NCBI RefSeq assembly: GCF_007830035.1
Contig: NZ_VLKN01000008.1
Location: forward strand, 1-64,000
Reading direction: 5' to 3'
Source: Luteimonas cucumeris
Lineage (GTDB): Bacteria > Pseudomonadota > Gammaproteobacteria > Xanthomonadales > Xanthomonadaceae
Length of the DNA: 64,000 nucleotides
Part shown: piece by piece, positions 55,995 through 64,000 of the stretch
Numbering within the stretch: position 1 is the first letter of the stretch
Layout: each line of letters opens with the position of its first letter
Position numbers and translations under genes: made by a program
The notes under the pieces: generated by a model
Told to the model about the DNA's origin: nothing
Seen by the model: the letters and a program-made list of their open reading frames with translations, nothing else
Database searches by the model: none

Positions 55995-56784
55995 CGATCA
56001 GCTCCACCCGCAACACGCGCCCGGGTCCGGCCTTGAGTATTACCGAATCGGCTGTCTGCGGGGCGTCGATGGCGAGCGCATCGAACAGCGACAGCATCGG
56101 CGCCATCGCATTGCCGCCGGCCAGACGCGCCAGTGGTCCTGAACCGGGAACCGCTTCGCCATCGGCCAGCGTCGCCTGCACGCGCAACGCGCCAGGAAAC
56201 GATCTCCGCGACAGCACCAGTGCACCACCGAGCAGGCCGGTGCTGCGCCACATCGCGGCCAGTGGCCCCGAAGACGCGCTGTCGTAGCCGACCAGCAGCA
56301 CCGCTTCGCTGCCGGCCGCGAGCTGGACCAGCGCCTCCAGCAGTCCCTGCGCGAAGCTGGCGTCGAGCGCCGAGATCGCGGTGGCCGGCGCGCGGCAACC
56401 GGCGCCGATCGTCCAGTAACCGGCGGCGGCGTTGTGCACGGAATTGTGGAAGCGGATCGGCGAGATCGCACGCGGATCATCGGCCAGCGTGGCGGCCATG
56501 TAATCGGTGATGCCCAGTTCGCCGTGGGTGGAGGCGAACACCGAAGGCAGCGCCTGCGGATCGCGATCCGCGTCCCGGCACGCGGCGAGCGCCACTTCCA
56601 GCGCGACGGCCACGGTATCCGGTGCGCGGCGGCGTTCGTTGGGTGGCAGCAACTGCGGCGACGGACGCGCCGGCGCACCTTCGACCACGGTGCCGCCCCG
56701 CACGAAATCGCACGCGGCCTGCCACGACGGCAAGCCATTGCTCCAGAAGCCGATGCCTTCGATGGTGGCGGTGAGCATGGTCAT
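55987..56784 (-). CDS. Ketosynthase-like chain-length factor (ApeC-like)
   Basis: A 265-residue shortened thiolase-fold protein of the Ketoacyl-synt_2 type (PF13723). Segments HGELGITDYMAATLADDP and RFHNSVHNAAAGYWTIGAG match ApeC. The position of the catalytic Cys reads TAISALDASFAQG, so it cannot form a thioester itself. In the known pathway ApeC pairs with ApeO as a KS-CLF dimer; the KS is at 57425. Repeat copy B fills the 640 bases between the two genes. Start ATG 56784 or 56778. Confidence 0.85.
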   Translation of the reverse strand: MTMLTATIEGIGFWSNGLPSWQAACDFVRGGTVVEGAPARPSPQLLPPNERRRAPDTVAVALEVALAACRDADRDPQALPSVFASTHGELGITDYMAATLADDPRAISPIRFHNSVHNAAAGYWTIGAGCRAPATAISALDASFAQGLLEALVQLAAGSEAVLLVGYDSASSGPLAAMWRSTGLLGGALVLSRRSFPGALRVQATLADGEAVPGSGPLARLAGGNAMAPMLSLFDALAIDAPQTADSVILKAGPGRVLRVELIDA

Positions 56785-56838
56785 GCTTGCAGTTGTTGTT
56801 GCTTATGTTGTTGTTGCTTTTCTGCCACGCTGCTACCC

Positions 56839-57360
56839 AGATCCGAAGGGCGGCGGCCATGGATGGCCGCCGTTTTCCGATGGAGGCAGGATGCCGACAC
56901 GGAAAATCGCGAGCCACTACCGCACTTGCCGGATTGATTTGTCGGGGAAGGGCCTTCTCTTTGGTTACTTTCTCTTGGTCCTTCAAGAGAAAGTGACCCG
57001 ACTGCGACAGCAGGCGGAAACCCGACCTGAAAGGTCGGCAAATGCGTCGCAACTTTCAGGAGCGGGAGCAAAGTCGCTGGATCCCCGCCTCGTTCATCCT
57101 GAGCCTGTCGAAGGACGCGGGGATGACGGCTCAAGAGTCGAGGCAACGGAGCCTGTTCCGGTCTCTTTGCGATAAAAGCTTCCGCCCGCTGCGCGTGCGG
57201 GTCACTTTCTTTTGCTGACCCAAAAGAAAGTAACCAAAGAAAAGGGTCTTCCCCGATCAGAGCCAACGTTTCTGTTGGTAGTCCTCGTAGATTTTCCGAC
57301 TCGCCATCCATGGCTCGGTCGGAAAACGGCGGCCATCCATGGCCGCCGCCCTTCGGGTCT
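56839..57360. repeat. Composite inverted-repeat element, copy B (full)
   Basis: The left arm (56839-57050) is almost identical to that of copy A and the right arm (about 57180-57360) likewise. The centre, about 130 bases, contains GGTCCAGCC-type unrelated sequence and a GCGGGGATGACGG fragment of the GTCATCCC family. It occupies most of the gap 56785-57424 between the KS and CLF-like genes; the rest shows nothing else. Confidence 0.85.
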
Positions 57361-57424
57361 GGGTGAGTTACACGCGACGTCTTTTGCCGTCCAAGATCAA
57401 ATGCGAAAAGCGAAACGTTCGTCA

Positions 57425-58630
57425 TCATGCCCGCCCAAACACCAGCGAGCAGTTGTTGCCGCCAAAACCGAACGAGTTGTTCATCGCATGGCGGATGTCG
57501 CGTGTCGCGTTGTCGAAACGGATCTGCGGGCCGTTGTCCGGGTCCGGCGTGTCGCTGTTGAGGATGCCGGGCAGCTCGCCGTGCTCCAGCGCCAGCAGCG
57601 CGAACACCGATTCGACGATGCCGGCCGCGCCCAATGTGTGCCCGGTCCAGCCCTTGGTGGAGCTGGCGTGCAGCGTGTCCGGGAACAGCGACGCCACGGC
57701 GCGTGCCTCGATCGCATCGTTGGCCGGCGTCGCAGTGCCGTGCAGGTTGAGATAGCCGACGTCGGTCGCGTCGATGCCGGCACGCAGCAGCGCATCGCGC
57801 ATCGCCAGGCGCGCGCCCAAGCCCTCGGGATGCGGCGCGGACATGTGGTGTGCATCGCTGGATTCGCCATAGCCGCACAGGCGCAGGCCCGGTTCGTCGC
57901 CATCGGCGCGTTCCAGCAGGGCGTAGCCGCCGGCTTCGCCCAATGACAGCCCGCAGCGTGCAGCGTCGAACGGACGGCAGGGATCGGCCGCGACCAGTTC
58001 CAGCGAGTTGAAGCCGAACAGCACGCTGCCGCACAGGGTGTCGACGCCACCGACCAGCGCGGCGTCGGCGAAGCCGGCATCGATCAGGCGCGAGGCCTGC
58101 GCGAACACCTTGGCGCTGGACGAGCAGGCCGTGGCCACGGTGACGCAGGGGCCGCGCAGCTGCAGCGCGTGCTGCATGAAGCCGCCCAGCGAATGCGGCG
58201 TGTGCACCTGCGGCCGCGCCAGGTCGGCCGGGAAGCCGCCAGCGTCATCCAGCCGCGCGTAGGCTTCCTCGGTGGCGCCGATACTGGAAGTCGACGTGCC
58301 CAACACGATGGCGATGCGGGTGTCGCCATGGCGCCGCTTCATGTGTTCGATCGCGTCCGGCAGGCCGTCCTGCTGCAGGGCCAGCCAGGCCAGCCGGTTG
58401 TTGCGGCATTCCCAGGGCGCGAGAGCATCCGGCAGTACGGCGTCTTCCAGTCCTTCGACGCGGCCGATCCAGGTGTCCAGCGGCGCATCGCCGAAATCGT
58501 TGCGGCGCAGTCCGCTGCGGCGTCCGCGCAGGGCATGCACCTGGGCGTCGAGGCCGCGGCCGAGTGCGGTGGTGGCGGTGTAGGCGCGTATTGCCAGCGG
58601 CTGGATCTGCGGCACGGGAACTCCATCCAT
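57425..58630 (-). CDS. Beta-ketoacyl-ACP synthase of the aryl polyene cluster (ApeO-like KS)
   Basis: A 401-residue KAS II-type ketosynthase with the complete C-H-H triad: Cys169 in VATACSSSAKV, His297 in LNLHGTATPAND and His331 in KGWTGHTLGAAG (with Lys326). It performs decarboxylative extension of the ACP-bound chain with malonyl units, as the active half of a KS-CLF dimer with the protein at 55987. Start ATG 58630 or 58633. TATACT ends eight bases before 58633, suggesting a leaderless message. It begins the minus operon KS, CLF, GT2, halogenase. Confidence 0.93.
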   Translation of the reverse strand: MDGVPVPQIQPLAIRAYTATTALGRGLDAQVHALRGRRSGLRRNDFGDAPLDTWIGRVEGLEDAVLPDALAPWECRNNRLAWLALQQDGLPDAIEHMKRRHGDTRIAIVLGTSTSSIGATEEAYARLDDAGGFPADLARPQVHTPHSLGGFMQHALQLRGPCVTVATACSSSAKVFAQASRLIDAGFADAALVGGVDTLCGSVLFGFNSLELVAADPCRPFDAARCGLSLGEAGGYALLERADGDEPGLRLCGYGESSDAHHMSAPHPEGLGARLAMRDALLRAGIDATDVGYLNLHGTATPANDAIEARAVASLFPDTLHASSTKGWTGHTLGAAGIVESVFALLALEHGELPGILNSDTPDPDNGPQIRFDNATRDIRHAMNNSFGFGGNNCSLVFGRA

Positions 58631-58641
58631 CATCGCCACGA

Positions 58642-58647
58642 AGTATA
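58642..58647 (-). promoter_or_regulatory. Candidate -10 box of the ketosynthase gene (leaderless or very short leader)
   Basis: TATACT on the minus strand ends eight bases before ATG 58633. Confidence 0.4.
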
Positions 58648-58780
58648 GCCAGCGCGCTATCGCGGCCCGCCGGCGACCGGTACATTCGGCAGGGGGCGGG
58701 CTCCGGAAGCCCGGGTTAGCATGCGGGTCCTTGCGCCGGCGGCCGTCGCTGCCGGTACTGACTCGCTCGAAGGGGAAGGC

Positions 58781-61120
58781 ATGGTTTCGATGACGATGGG
58801 CAGGACACGCCTGCTGGCTGCGCTGGCGTTGAGCCTGCTGACCACGACCGCGTTCGCGCAGACCCAGACGCTGACGAAGGACGATTACGCGCGCGCCGAA
58901 CGCCAGCTCGGTTACCACACCGGCATGCTCGTCGACCACGCCATCGATCCGGTGACCTGGATCGACGAGGGCCAGCTCTGGTATCGCGACCACGACGCCA
59001 AGGGCGACCGCTACCTGCGACTGGACGTGGCCAGCGGCAAGACCGCACCGGCCTTCGACCAGGCCAGGCTGGCCAAGGCGCTGTCCAAGGCCACCGACAA
59101 GCCGGTCAAGGCCGAGAAGCTGGGCGTGACCGGTTTCGAGATCGCCGCCGACGGCCGCCATGACTTCACCGTCGGCAGGAAGCACTATCTGTGCGACCTC
59201 GACGGCCGGGGCAGCTGCGTCGCTAAGGACGCGAAGAAATCCGACAAGGACGCCGCGGGCAGCGAGCCGGGCGTGCTGTCGCCTGACAAGAAAAGTGAAG
59301 CCTTCATCCGCGACTGGAACCTGTGGCTGCGCGATGTCGCCAGTGGCAAGGAAACGCAGCTGACCACCGACGGCGTCAAGGATTACGGCTACGCCACCGA
59401 CAACGCCGGCTGGAAGCATACCGACGAGGCCATCCTGGTCTGGTCGCCGGATTCGACGAAGATCGCCACTTTCCAGCAGGACCAGCGCAAGACCGGCGAA
59501 ATGACGCTGGTCAGCACCAATGTCGGCCATCCCAAGGTCGACACCTGGAAATATCCGCTGGTCGGCGACAAGGACGTGACCATGATCGAGCGTGTCATCA
59601 TCGACGTGCCGACGCGCCAGCTGGTGCGCCTGAAGATGCCGCCGGACCAGCATCGTTCCACCCAGTGCGACGACATCAGCTGCTTCGGCGGCTGGGAAGA
59701 CGTGCAGTGGGCGCCGGACGGCAAGACGCTGGCGTTCGCCTCGACCTCGCGCGACCACAAGCACACCTGGCTGCGCGTCGCCGATCCTGAAACCGGCGCG
59801 GTGCGCGAGGTGTTCGACGAGAAGGTGAAGACCTGGTTCGAGAGCGGCATCAACGCGATCAACTGGCGCTACCTGCCCGACAGCAATGCGGTGCTGTGGT
59901 GGAGCCAGCGCAGCAACTGGGGCCATCTCTACCTGTACGACCTGGCCACCGGCAAGCTCAAGCACGCGATCACCGAAGGCGAGTGGAACGTCGCCGACGT
60001 GGTCCGCGTCGACGAGAAGACCGGCACGATCTGGTTCCTCGGCACCGGCCGCGAAGCCGGCCGCGATCCGTACTACAAGCATCTGTACAAGGTCGGTTTC
60101 GACGGCGAGGGGCTGACCCTGCTGACGCCGGAAGACGCCGACCACAAGATCACGCTGTCGCCGGAAGGCGGGCATTTCGTCGATACGTACTCGACCACGA
60201 CCGAACCGCCGGTCACGGTGCTGCGCGACAGCGCCGACGGCAAGGTGGTCAGGGAAATCGCGCGCGCCGACATCAGCCGGCTGAAGGCGGCCGGCTGGGT
60301 CGCGCCGGAGAAGTTCACGGTCAAGGGCCGCGACGGCAAGACCGACATCTACGGCATGATGTTCAAGCCGTCCAACTTCGATCCGTCGAAGAAGTACCCG
60401 ATCATCAACTACGTCTATCCGGGCCCGCAGGTCGGTTCGATCCGTACCCGCAGCTTCGCGGCCGCGCACGGCGACAACCAGGCGCTGGCCGAACTGGGCT
60501 TCATCGTGGTGGCAATGGACGGCATGGGCACGCCGTACCGTTCCAAGGCCTTCCACGACGGCTACTACGCCAACATCATCGACAACACGCTGCCCGACCA
60601 GGTCGCCGGCATGAAGGCGCTGGCCAAGCGCCATCCGTGGATCGACCTGGAACGGGCCGGCATCTGGGGCCATTCCGGCGGCGGCAATGCCACCGCGACG
60701 GCGATGTTCAAGTATCCGGACTTCTTCAAGGTCGGCATCGCCGAGAGCGGCAACCACGACAACCGCAACTACGAGGACGACTGGGCCGAGAAGTGGCAGG
60801 GCCTGCTGGTCAAGGGCAAGGACGGCAAGGACAACTACGAGGCGCACGCGAACCAGAATTACGCCGAGGGCCTGAAGGGCAAGCTGCTGCTCGCGCACGG
60901 CAACATGGACGACAACGTACCGCCGTATCAGACCTGGCTGGTGGTCGATGCGCTGATCAAGGCCAACAAGGACTTCGACCTGCTGATCTTCCCGAACGCG
61001 CGCCACGGCTACGGCGAGGACTCGCTGTACATGACGCGGCGCCGCTGGGACTACTTCGTGCGCCACCTGCTCGGCGCCGAGCCGCCGGCGCAGTACGAAC
61101 TGACGATGCCCAAGCCCTGA
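58781..61120 (+). CDS. S9 family prolyl oligopeptidase (dipeptidyl peptidase IV-like), exported
   Basis: A 779-residue exported serine peptidase: signal peptide (ends TTTAFAQ), an N-terminal beta-propeller (DPPIV_N, to about residue 520; VWSPDSTKIATFQQDQRKTG, WAPDGKTLAFAS) and a C-terminal alpha/beta-hydrolase domain with Ser in GHSGGGN, Asp in HGNMDDNVP and His in NARHGYG. It should cleave Xaa-Pro or similar dipeptides from peptide N-termini in the periplasm. GAAGGGGAAGG precedes ATG 58781. DPPIV-like enzymes are numerous in this family of bacteria. Confidence 0.95.
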   Translation: MVSMTMGRTRLLAALALSLLTTTAFAQTQTLTKDDYARAERQLGYHTGMLVDHAIDPVTWIDEGQLWYRDHDAKGDRYLRLDVASGKTAPAFDQARLAKALSKATDKPVKAEKLGVTGFEIAADGRHDFTVGRKHYLCDLDGRGSCVAKDAKKSDKDAAGSEPGVLSPDKKSEAFIRDWNLWLRDVASGKETQLTTDGVKDYGYATDNAGWKHTDEAILVWSPDSTKIATFQQDQRKTGEMTLVSTNVGHPKVDTWKYPLVGDKDVTMIERVIIDVPTRQLVRLKMPPDQHRSTQCDDISCFGGWEDVQWAPDGKTLAFASTSRDHKHTWLRVADPETGAVREVFDEKVKTWFESGINAINWRYLPDSNAVLWWSQRSNWGHLYLYDLATGKLKHAITEGEWNVADVVRVDEKTGTIWFLGTGREAGRDPYYKHLYKVGFDGEGLTLLTPEDADHKITLSPEGGHFVDTYSTTTEPPVTVLRDSADGKVVREIARADISRLKAAGWVAPEKFTVKGRDGKTDIYGMMFKPSNFDPSKKYPIINYVYPGPQVGSIRTRSFAAAHGDNQALAELGFIVVAMDGMGTPYRSKAFHDGYYANIIDNTLPDQVAGMKALAKRHPWIDLERAGIWGHSGGGNATATAMFKYPDFFKVGIAESGNHDNRNYEDDWAEKWQGLLVKGKDGKDNYEAHANQNYAEGLKGKLLLAHGNMDDNVPPYQTWLVVDALIKANKDFDLLIFPNARHGYGEDSLYMTRRRWDYFVRHLLGAEPPAQYELTMPKP

Positions 61121-61194
61121 TCGATCGAAGTCCTCTCCCGTTTCACGAGGCGATGCCGCATGGCTTGGGCGGCATGCCGCGCGTGCAGCTGAGC

Positions 61195-61214
61195 GCCCGC
61201 ACATAAGTGCGGGC
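61195..61214. terminator. Hairpin after the S9 peptidase gene
   Basis: Stem GCCCGCAC/GTGCGGGC with loop ATAA, about 75 bases past the stop codon; no T-tract, so termination is uncertain. Confidence 0.4.
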
Positions 61215-61274
61215 AGGGGCGCAGAGCGGGGCTGGGCGTGGCGAGAGCGCAGCGAGCCTGATGTTTCTGTTGCC

Positions 61275-61297
61275 TAGAGCGGAGCAAGCTCCGCTAC
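61275..61297. repeat. GTAG-type REP hairpin between the S9 peptidase and GST genes
   Basis: TAGAGCGGAGCAAGCTCCGCTA forms an 8- to 10-bp stem and ends CTAC. A related half unit lies at 49913 and a diverged one near 27717. Confidence 0.6.
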
Positions 61298-61311
61298 GAG
61301 GCGTTAAACAA

Positions 61312-62007
61312 CTACTTGGCGCCCTGCCCGAACAGCAGCCTGCGTTCCTCCTCGCCCAGCGGCTTGCCCGCATTCGGATTGACCTTCGCACCCAGCGCAT
61401 ACGCGCGCTGCACCGCCGGACGCGCGGCGATCGCGGCATGCCAGCGCTGCACCTGCGGGAACGGCGTCATGTCCAGCGGTGCCTTGTCATAGGCGTTGAT
61501 CCACGGATGGCAGGCCATGTCGACGATGCTGTAGCCGTCGCCGGCGATGAATTCGCGCCCGGCCAGGCGCCTGTCGAGCACGCCGAGCAGGCGTTGCACC
61601 TCGCGCGCGTAACGCTCCTTCGCGTACGGGATCGATTCCGGCGCGTAGACGTGGAAGTGGCCGTACTGCCCGGTCATCGGGCCGAGCCCGGCCATCTGCC
61701 AGTGCAGCCACTGGTTGATCTCGATCTTGCCGCGAAGATCGTCGGCGAAGAAGCGGCCGGTCTTGTTGGCCAGGTACAGCAGGATCGCGCCGGATTCGAA
61801 CACGCTGATCGGCGCGCCGCCATCGGCGGGATCGCGGTCGACGATCGCCGGCATCTTGTTGTTGGGAGAGATCGCCAGGAATTCCGGCTTGAACTGGTCG
61901 CCCTTGCCGATGTCGACCGGCGTGACGTTGTAGTCCAGGCCGGCTTCTTCGAGGAACAGCGTGATCTTGTGGCCGTTCGGAGTGGGCCAATAATGAAGTT
62001 CGATCAT
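61312..62007 (-). CDS. Glutathione S-transferase (Nu class, YfcG/YghU-like)
   Basis: A 231-residue thioredoxin-fold plus helical GST. The N-terminal Thr-Pro-Asn-Gly (WPTPNGHKITLFLEE), the KMPAIVD cis-Pro and FESGAILLYLA glutathione site, and the C-terminal GDGYSIVDMACHPW match the Nu class, whose members reduce organic peroxides and disulfides with glutathione. AAGGAA precedes the ATG. It is convergent with the S9 peptidase gene. Confidence 0.92.
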   Translation of the reverse strand: MIELHYWPTPNGHKITLFLEEAGLDYNVTPVDIGKGDQFKPEFLAISPNNKMPAIVDRDPADGGAPISVFESGAILLYLANKTGRFFADDLRGKIEINQWLHWQMAGLGPMTGQYGHFHVYAPESIPYAKERYAREVQRLLGVLDRRLAGREFIAGDGYSIVDMACHPWINAYDKAPLDMTPFPQVQRWHAAIAARPAVQRAYALGAKVNPNAGKPLGEEERRLLFGQGAK

Positions 62008-62119
62008 GGGGGATTCCTTGGCGGTGGTCAGGAACCCCGAAGTCTAGCGGCGTGGATGGCAGCGGACCGTGCATCGCATGGTCCGCTGCGTTGCATGTCC
62101 AGGGGAATCCTAACAAGCC

Positions 62120-62195
62120 GTCATCCCGGCGAAAGCCGGGATCCAGTGCCTTGCAATGTCTCGAAACACTGGATTCCGGCTTTCGCCAGAATGAC
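62120..62195. repeat. Inverted GTCATCCC-type repeat pair
   Basis: Arms GTCATCCCGGCGAAAGCCGG and GGCTTTCGCCAGAATGAC face each other with an inner ATCCAGTG/CACTGGAT pair, forming a long hairpin in the gap between the GH3 and GST genes. Confidence 0.75.
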
Positions 62196-62233
62196 GAGCT
62201 TGAATAACGAGCTTTGAGAGTTGTCCGCAGCTC

Positions 62234-64000
62234 CTAGCGGATCGGACAATCCACCTTGTGCTGGAAATCGGTGGAGGCGGCCATCTGCGCCAGCGCTAGT
62301 TCGAGTCCCGCGCCGGCACGGATCGCGAACGGTACATCGAGCTTGCCGGTATCGGCGCCGGCCACGCGCAGGCATTTGAGCTGGATGCCGAGCCGCGTCC
62401 ATTCGCCGTGCGGCAGCGCCGCCAACGCTTCGCCGATCGGCAACTGCGCGCGGCACTTCTCACCGCAGCCCACCACCAGCGCCGCCTGGCCGTCTGCCGG
62501 CAGCGCATCGACACGCAGGGTCGCCACCAGGTAGACGTCGCCGTTGGTTTCCCTGACCAGGTCGATCGGTGCGTTGGAACGCAGTTGCGCCGTCGCATCG
62601 CCGGACCAGGCGAAGCGACGCGCGCCTTCCTGCACCTTGTGGTCGATCGCGTTCATCGCCAGCGCGCCATCGGCGGTGGCCGCTTGCGGGTGCACGACGT
62701 CGATCGCCACGCCATCGCCGCCGACCAGCTGCAGGTGCAGGCCGGTGCTGGCGACGCCGCGGTCGAAGAACGTGTTGCTGCGCGATGCGTTCGGATCGAT
62801 ACCCGGATCCTCCGGCAAGACGGCAAGATCGCCCTTGTCGGCGTAACGCAGGCCATGGCCAAAAGCGAACAGCGGGTCGTAGTTCTTCTGCCCGACGTTG
62901 TTGGCGTACTGGTCGGCGCGGCGCGGCCAGGAGAAGCTCAGCTTGCCCTTGAAGTCGTGCTGGACTTCGCCGGCGGCGTTGCGCAGCAGCACATCGGCGA
63001 TGCCGGCGCCTTCCGAACCGGGCAACCAGGCGGCGACGAAGGCATCGGACGCGTTGATCTCGCGGTTGACCCACAGCGGGCGGCCGCTGAGGAACACGGT
63101 CACCACCGGAATGCCATCGGCCTTGAGACGCTTGATCAGTTCCAGGTCGCCGCTCTTGCCGGACTTGTACATCAGGTTGGCGAGGTCGCCCTGGAATTCG
63201 GCGTAGGGCTCCTCGCCGAACACGACGATCGCGACATCGGGCTTGCTCGCGTACTTGCCGTCGACAGCGAATTCGGCGCGGCCGTCAGCGGCTTCGACCT
63301 GCGCCTTGAGGCCATCCCAGATCGAATCGGCATTGGGGAAATCGGCGCGCGTGGTGCCGTCGCCCTGCCAGGTCAGCGTCCAGCCGCCGGCCTGCTGGCC
63401 GACGTTGTCGGCGCCGGCGCCGGCAACCAGCAGTTTCACCTTCGGATCCAGCGGCAGCACGCCGCCCTGGTTCTTCAGCAGCACCAGCGATTCGCGTACC
63501 GCCTGGCGCGCGACCGCACGATGATCCGGCGCGCCGAGCAGTTCGAACTTGCCGCCGAGCGCGCGCTCGGAAGGCCTGGGCTTGTCGAACAGGCCCATGC
63601 GGAACTTGGTTCGCAGGATGCGCCGCGCCGCGTCGTCGAGGCGTTCCATCGGGATCTTGCCGGACTTCACGTGCGCGACCGTGCTTTCGTACAGGCCACG
63701 CCAGCTGTCCGGTGCCATCGCCATGTCGAGGCCGGCAATGAACGTGGCCGGGCAGTCGGTGTTGCTGCAGCCGCGAACCTGGCCATGGCCGTTCCAGTCG
63801 CCGACGATGAAGCCACCGAAATTCATCCGGCCCTTCAGTACGTCGGTCAGCAGAACGCGGTGGCCGTGCATCTTCTCGCCGTTGATGCTGTTGTACGACG
63901 CCATCACTGTCTGCGCACCGGCAGCGATCGCCGGCACGTAGCCGGCGGCGTGCACGTCGCGCAGCACCTCTTCGCTGACCTGGGTATCGCCCTGGTCCTT
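62234..64000 (-). CDS. GH3-family exo-beta-glucosidase, N-terminal part beyond the window
   Basis: The 3' part of a glycoside hydrolase family 3 gene; the reading frame stays open to base 64000 (KDQGDTQVSEEVLRD), so the start lies outside. About 589 residues are seen. The nucleophile Asp is in FIVGDWNGHGQ, and the (alpha/beta)6 domain follows (RQAVRESLVLLKNQGGVLPL, GTTRADFPNADS). A C-terminal domain of about 180 residues after the SWPRRADQYANNVGQ linker resembles the carbohydrate-binding end of periplasmic exo-1,3/1,4-beta-glucosidases. Likely an exported glucan-degrading enzyme. The 62008-62233 gap holds only the GTCATCCC repeat pair. Confidence 0.93.
   Translation of the reverse strand, partial: KDQGDTQVSEEVLRDVHAAGYVPAIAAGAQTVMASYNSINGEKMHGHRVLLTDVLKGRMNFGGFIVGDWNGHGQVRGCSNTDCPATFIAGLDMAMAPDSWRGLYESTVAHVKSGKIPMERLDDAARRILRTKFRMGLFDKPRPSERALGGKFELLGAPDHRAVARQAVRESLVLLKNQGGVLPLDPKVKLLVAGAGADNVGQQAGGWTLTWQGDGTTRADFPNADSIWDGLKAQVEAADGRAEFAVDGKYASKPDVAIVVFGEEPYAEFQGDLANLMYKSGKSGDLELIKRLKADGIPVVTVFLSGRPLWVNREINASDAFVAAWLPGSEGAGIADVLLRNAAGEVQHDFKGKLSFSWPRRADQYANNVGQKNYDPLFAFGHGLRYADKGDLAVLPEDPGIDPNASRSNTFFDRGVASTGLHLQLVGGDGVAIDVVHPQAATADGALAMNAIDHKVQEGARRFAWSGDATAQLRSNAPIDLVRETNGDVYLVATLRVDALPADGQAALVVGCGEKCRAQLPIGEALAALPHGEWTRLGIQLKCLRVAGADTGKLDVPFAIRAGAGLELALAQMAASTDFQHKVDCPIR

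Overview
The window is GC-rich chromosomal DNA from a Lysobacteraceae (Xanthomonadaceae) bacterium, probably Lysobacter or Luteimonas-like. The evidence is gene content and order (xanthomonadin-type aryl polyene cluster with a XanB2-type chorismatase, a DcaP-like porin with an MHS transporter next to acs, an rsmG-parA-parB block), secreted peptidases of M13 and S9 type, and GTAG-type REP hairpins. No rRNA, tRNA, transposase, prophage or CRISPR array was recognised.

Layout. 1-755: gene-free, with a full copy of a dispersed inverted-repeat element. 756-4518: ECF sigma factor and mutM (minus), then a TlpA-like thioredoxin, an acyl desaturase and an EF-hand protein (plus). 4552-11330: exported hydrolases (HExxH protein, alpha/beta hydrolase, M13 peptidase) and a DUF2946/TonB-receptor pair. 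11453-14441: lrp, dadA, alr (alanine catabolism), bracketed by two REP pairs. 14635-24236: an acetate locus with MHS transporter, DcaP-like porin, acs, a CrbR-like response regulator and a CrbS-like hybrid kinase. 24601-27540: rpmG and rpmB, then an epimerase, glycosyltransferase and lipid A N-domain protein that look like a polyprenyl-phosphate sugar pathway. 27752-30301: parB, parA, rsmG. 30395-32453: phosphopantetheinyl transferase and aryl AMP-ligase. 32586-41819: mostly housekeeping genes (xthA, aldehyde dehydrogenase, gamma-carbonic anhydrase, aroE, hemB) plus a secreted metalloprotease with an overlapping small exported protein.

42042-58630 is the main aryl polyene cluster. A minus unit carries xanB2 and a halogenase-like flavoenzyme. 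A plus unit runs ACP, membrane protein, dehydratase, acyltransferase, LolA-like protein, MMPL exporter, second dehydratase and ketoreductase. A second minus unit runs ketosynthase, chain-length-factor-like protein, glycosyltransferase and a second halogenase-like enzyme. The inferred path is chorismate to 3-hydroxybenzoate (XanB2), activation by the distant ligase onto the ACP (made holo by the distant PPTase), cycles of KS/CLF, KR and DH to build the polyene, optional halogenation, esterification to a lipid or sugar, and export to the outer membrane. So the pathway is split over two loci about 10 kb apart. 58781-64000 holds an S9 peptidase, a glutathione transferase and a truncated GH3 beta-glucosidase.

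The most unusual feature outside the genes is a family of long composite inverted repeats. There are two full and two half copies, and two of the four lie inside the aryl polyene cluster, between genes that would otherwise be co-transcribed. A second signal is a set of start codons placed 6-8 bases after a -10-like hexamer, which suggests leaderless transcripts.
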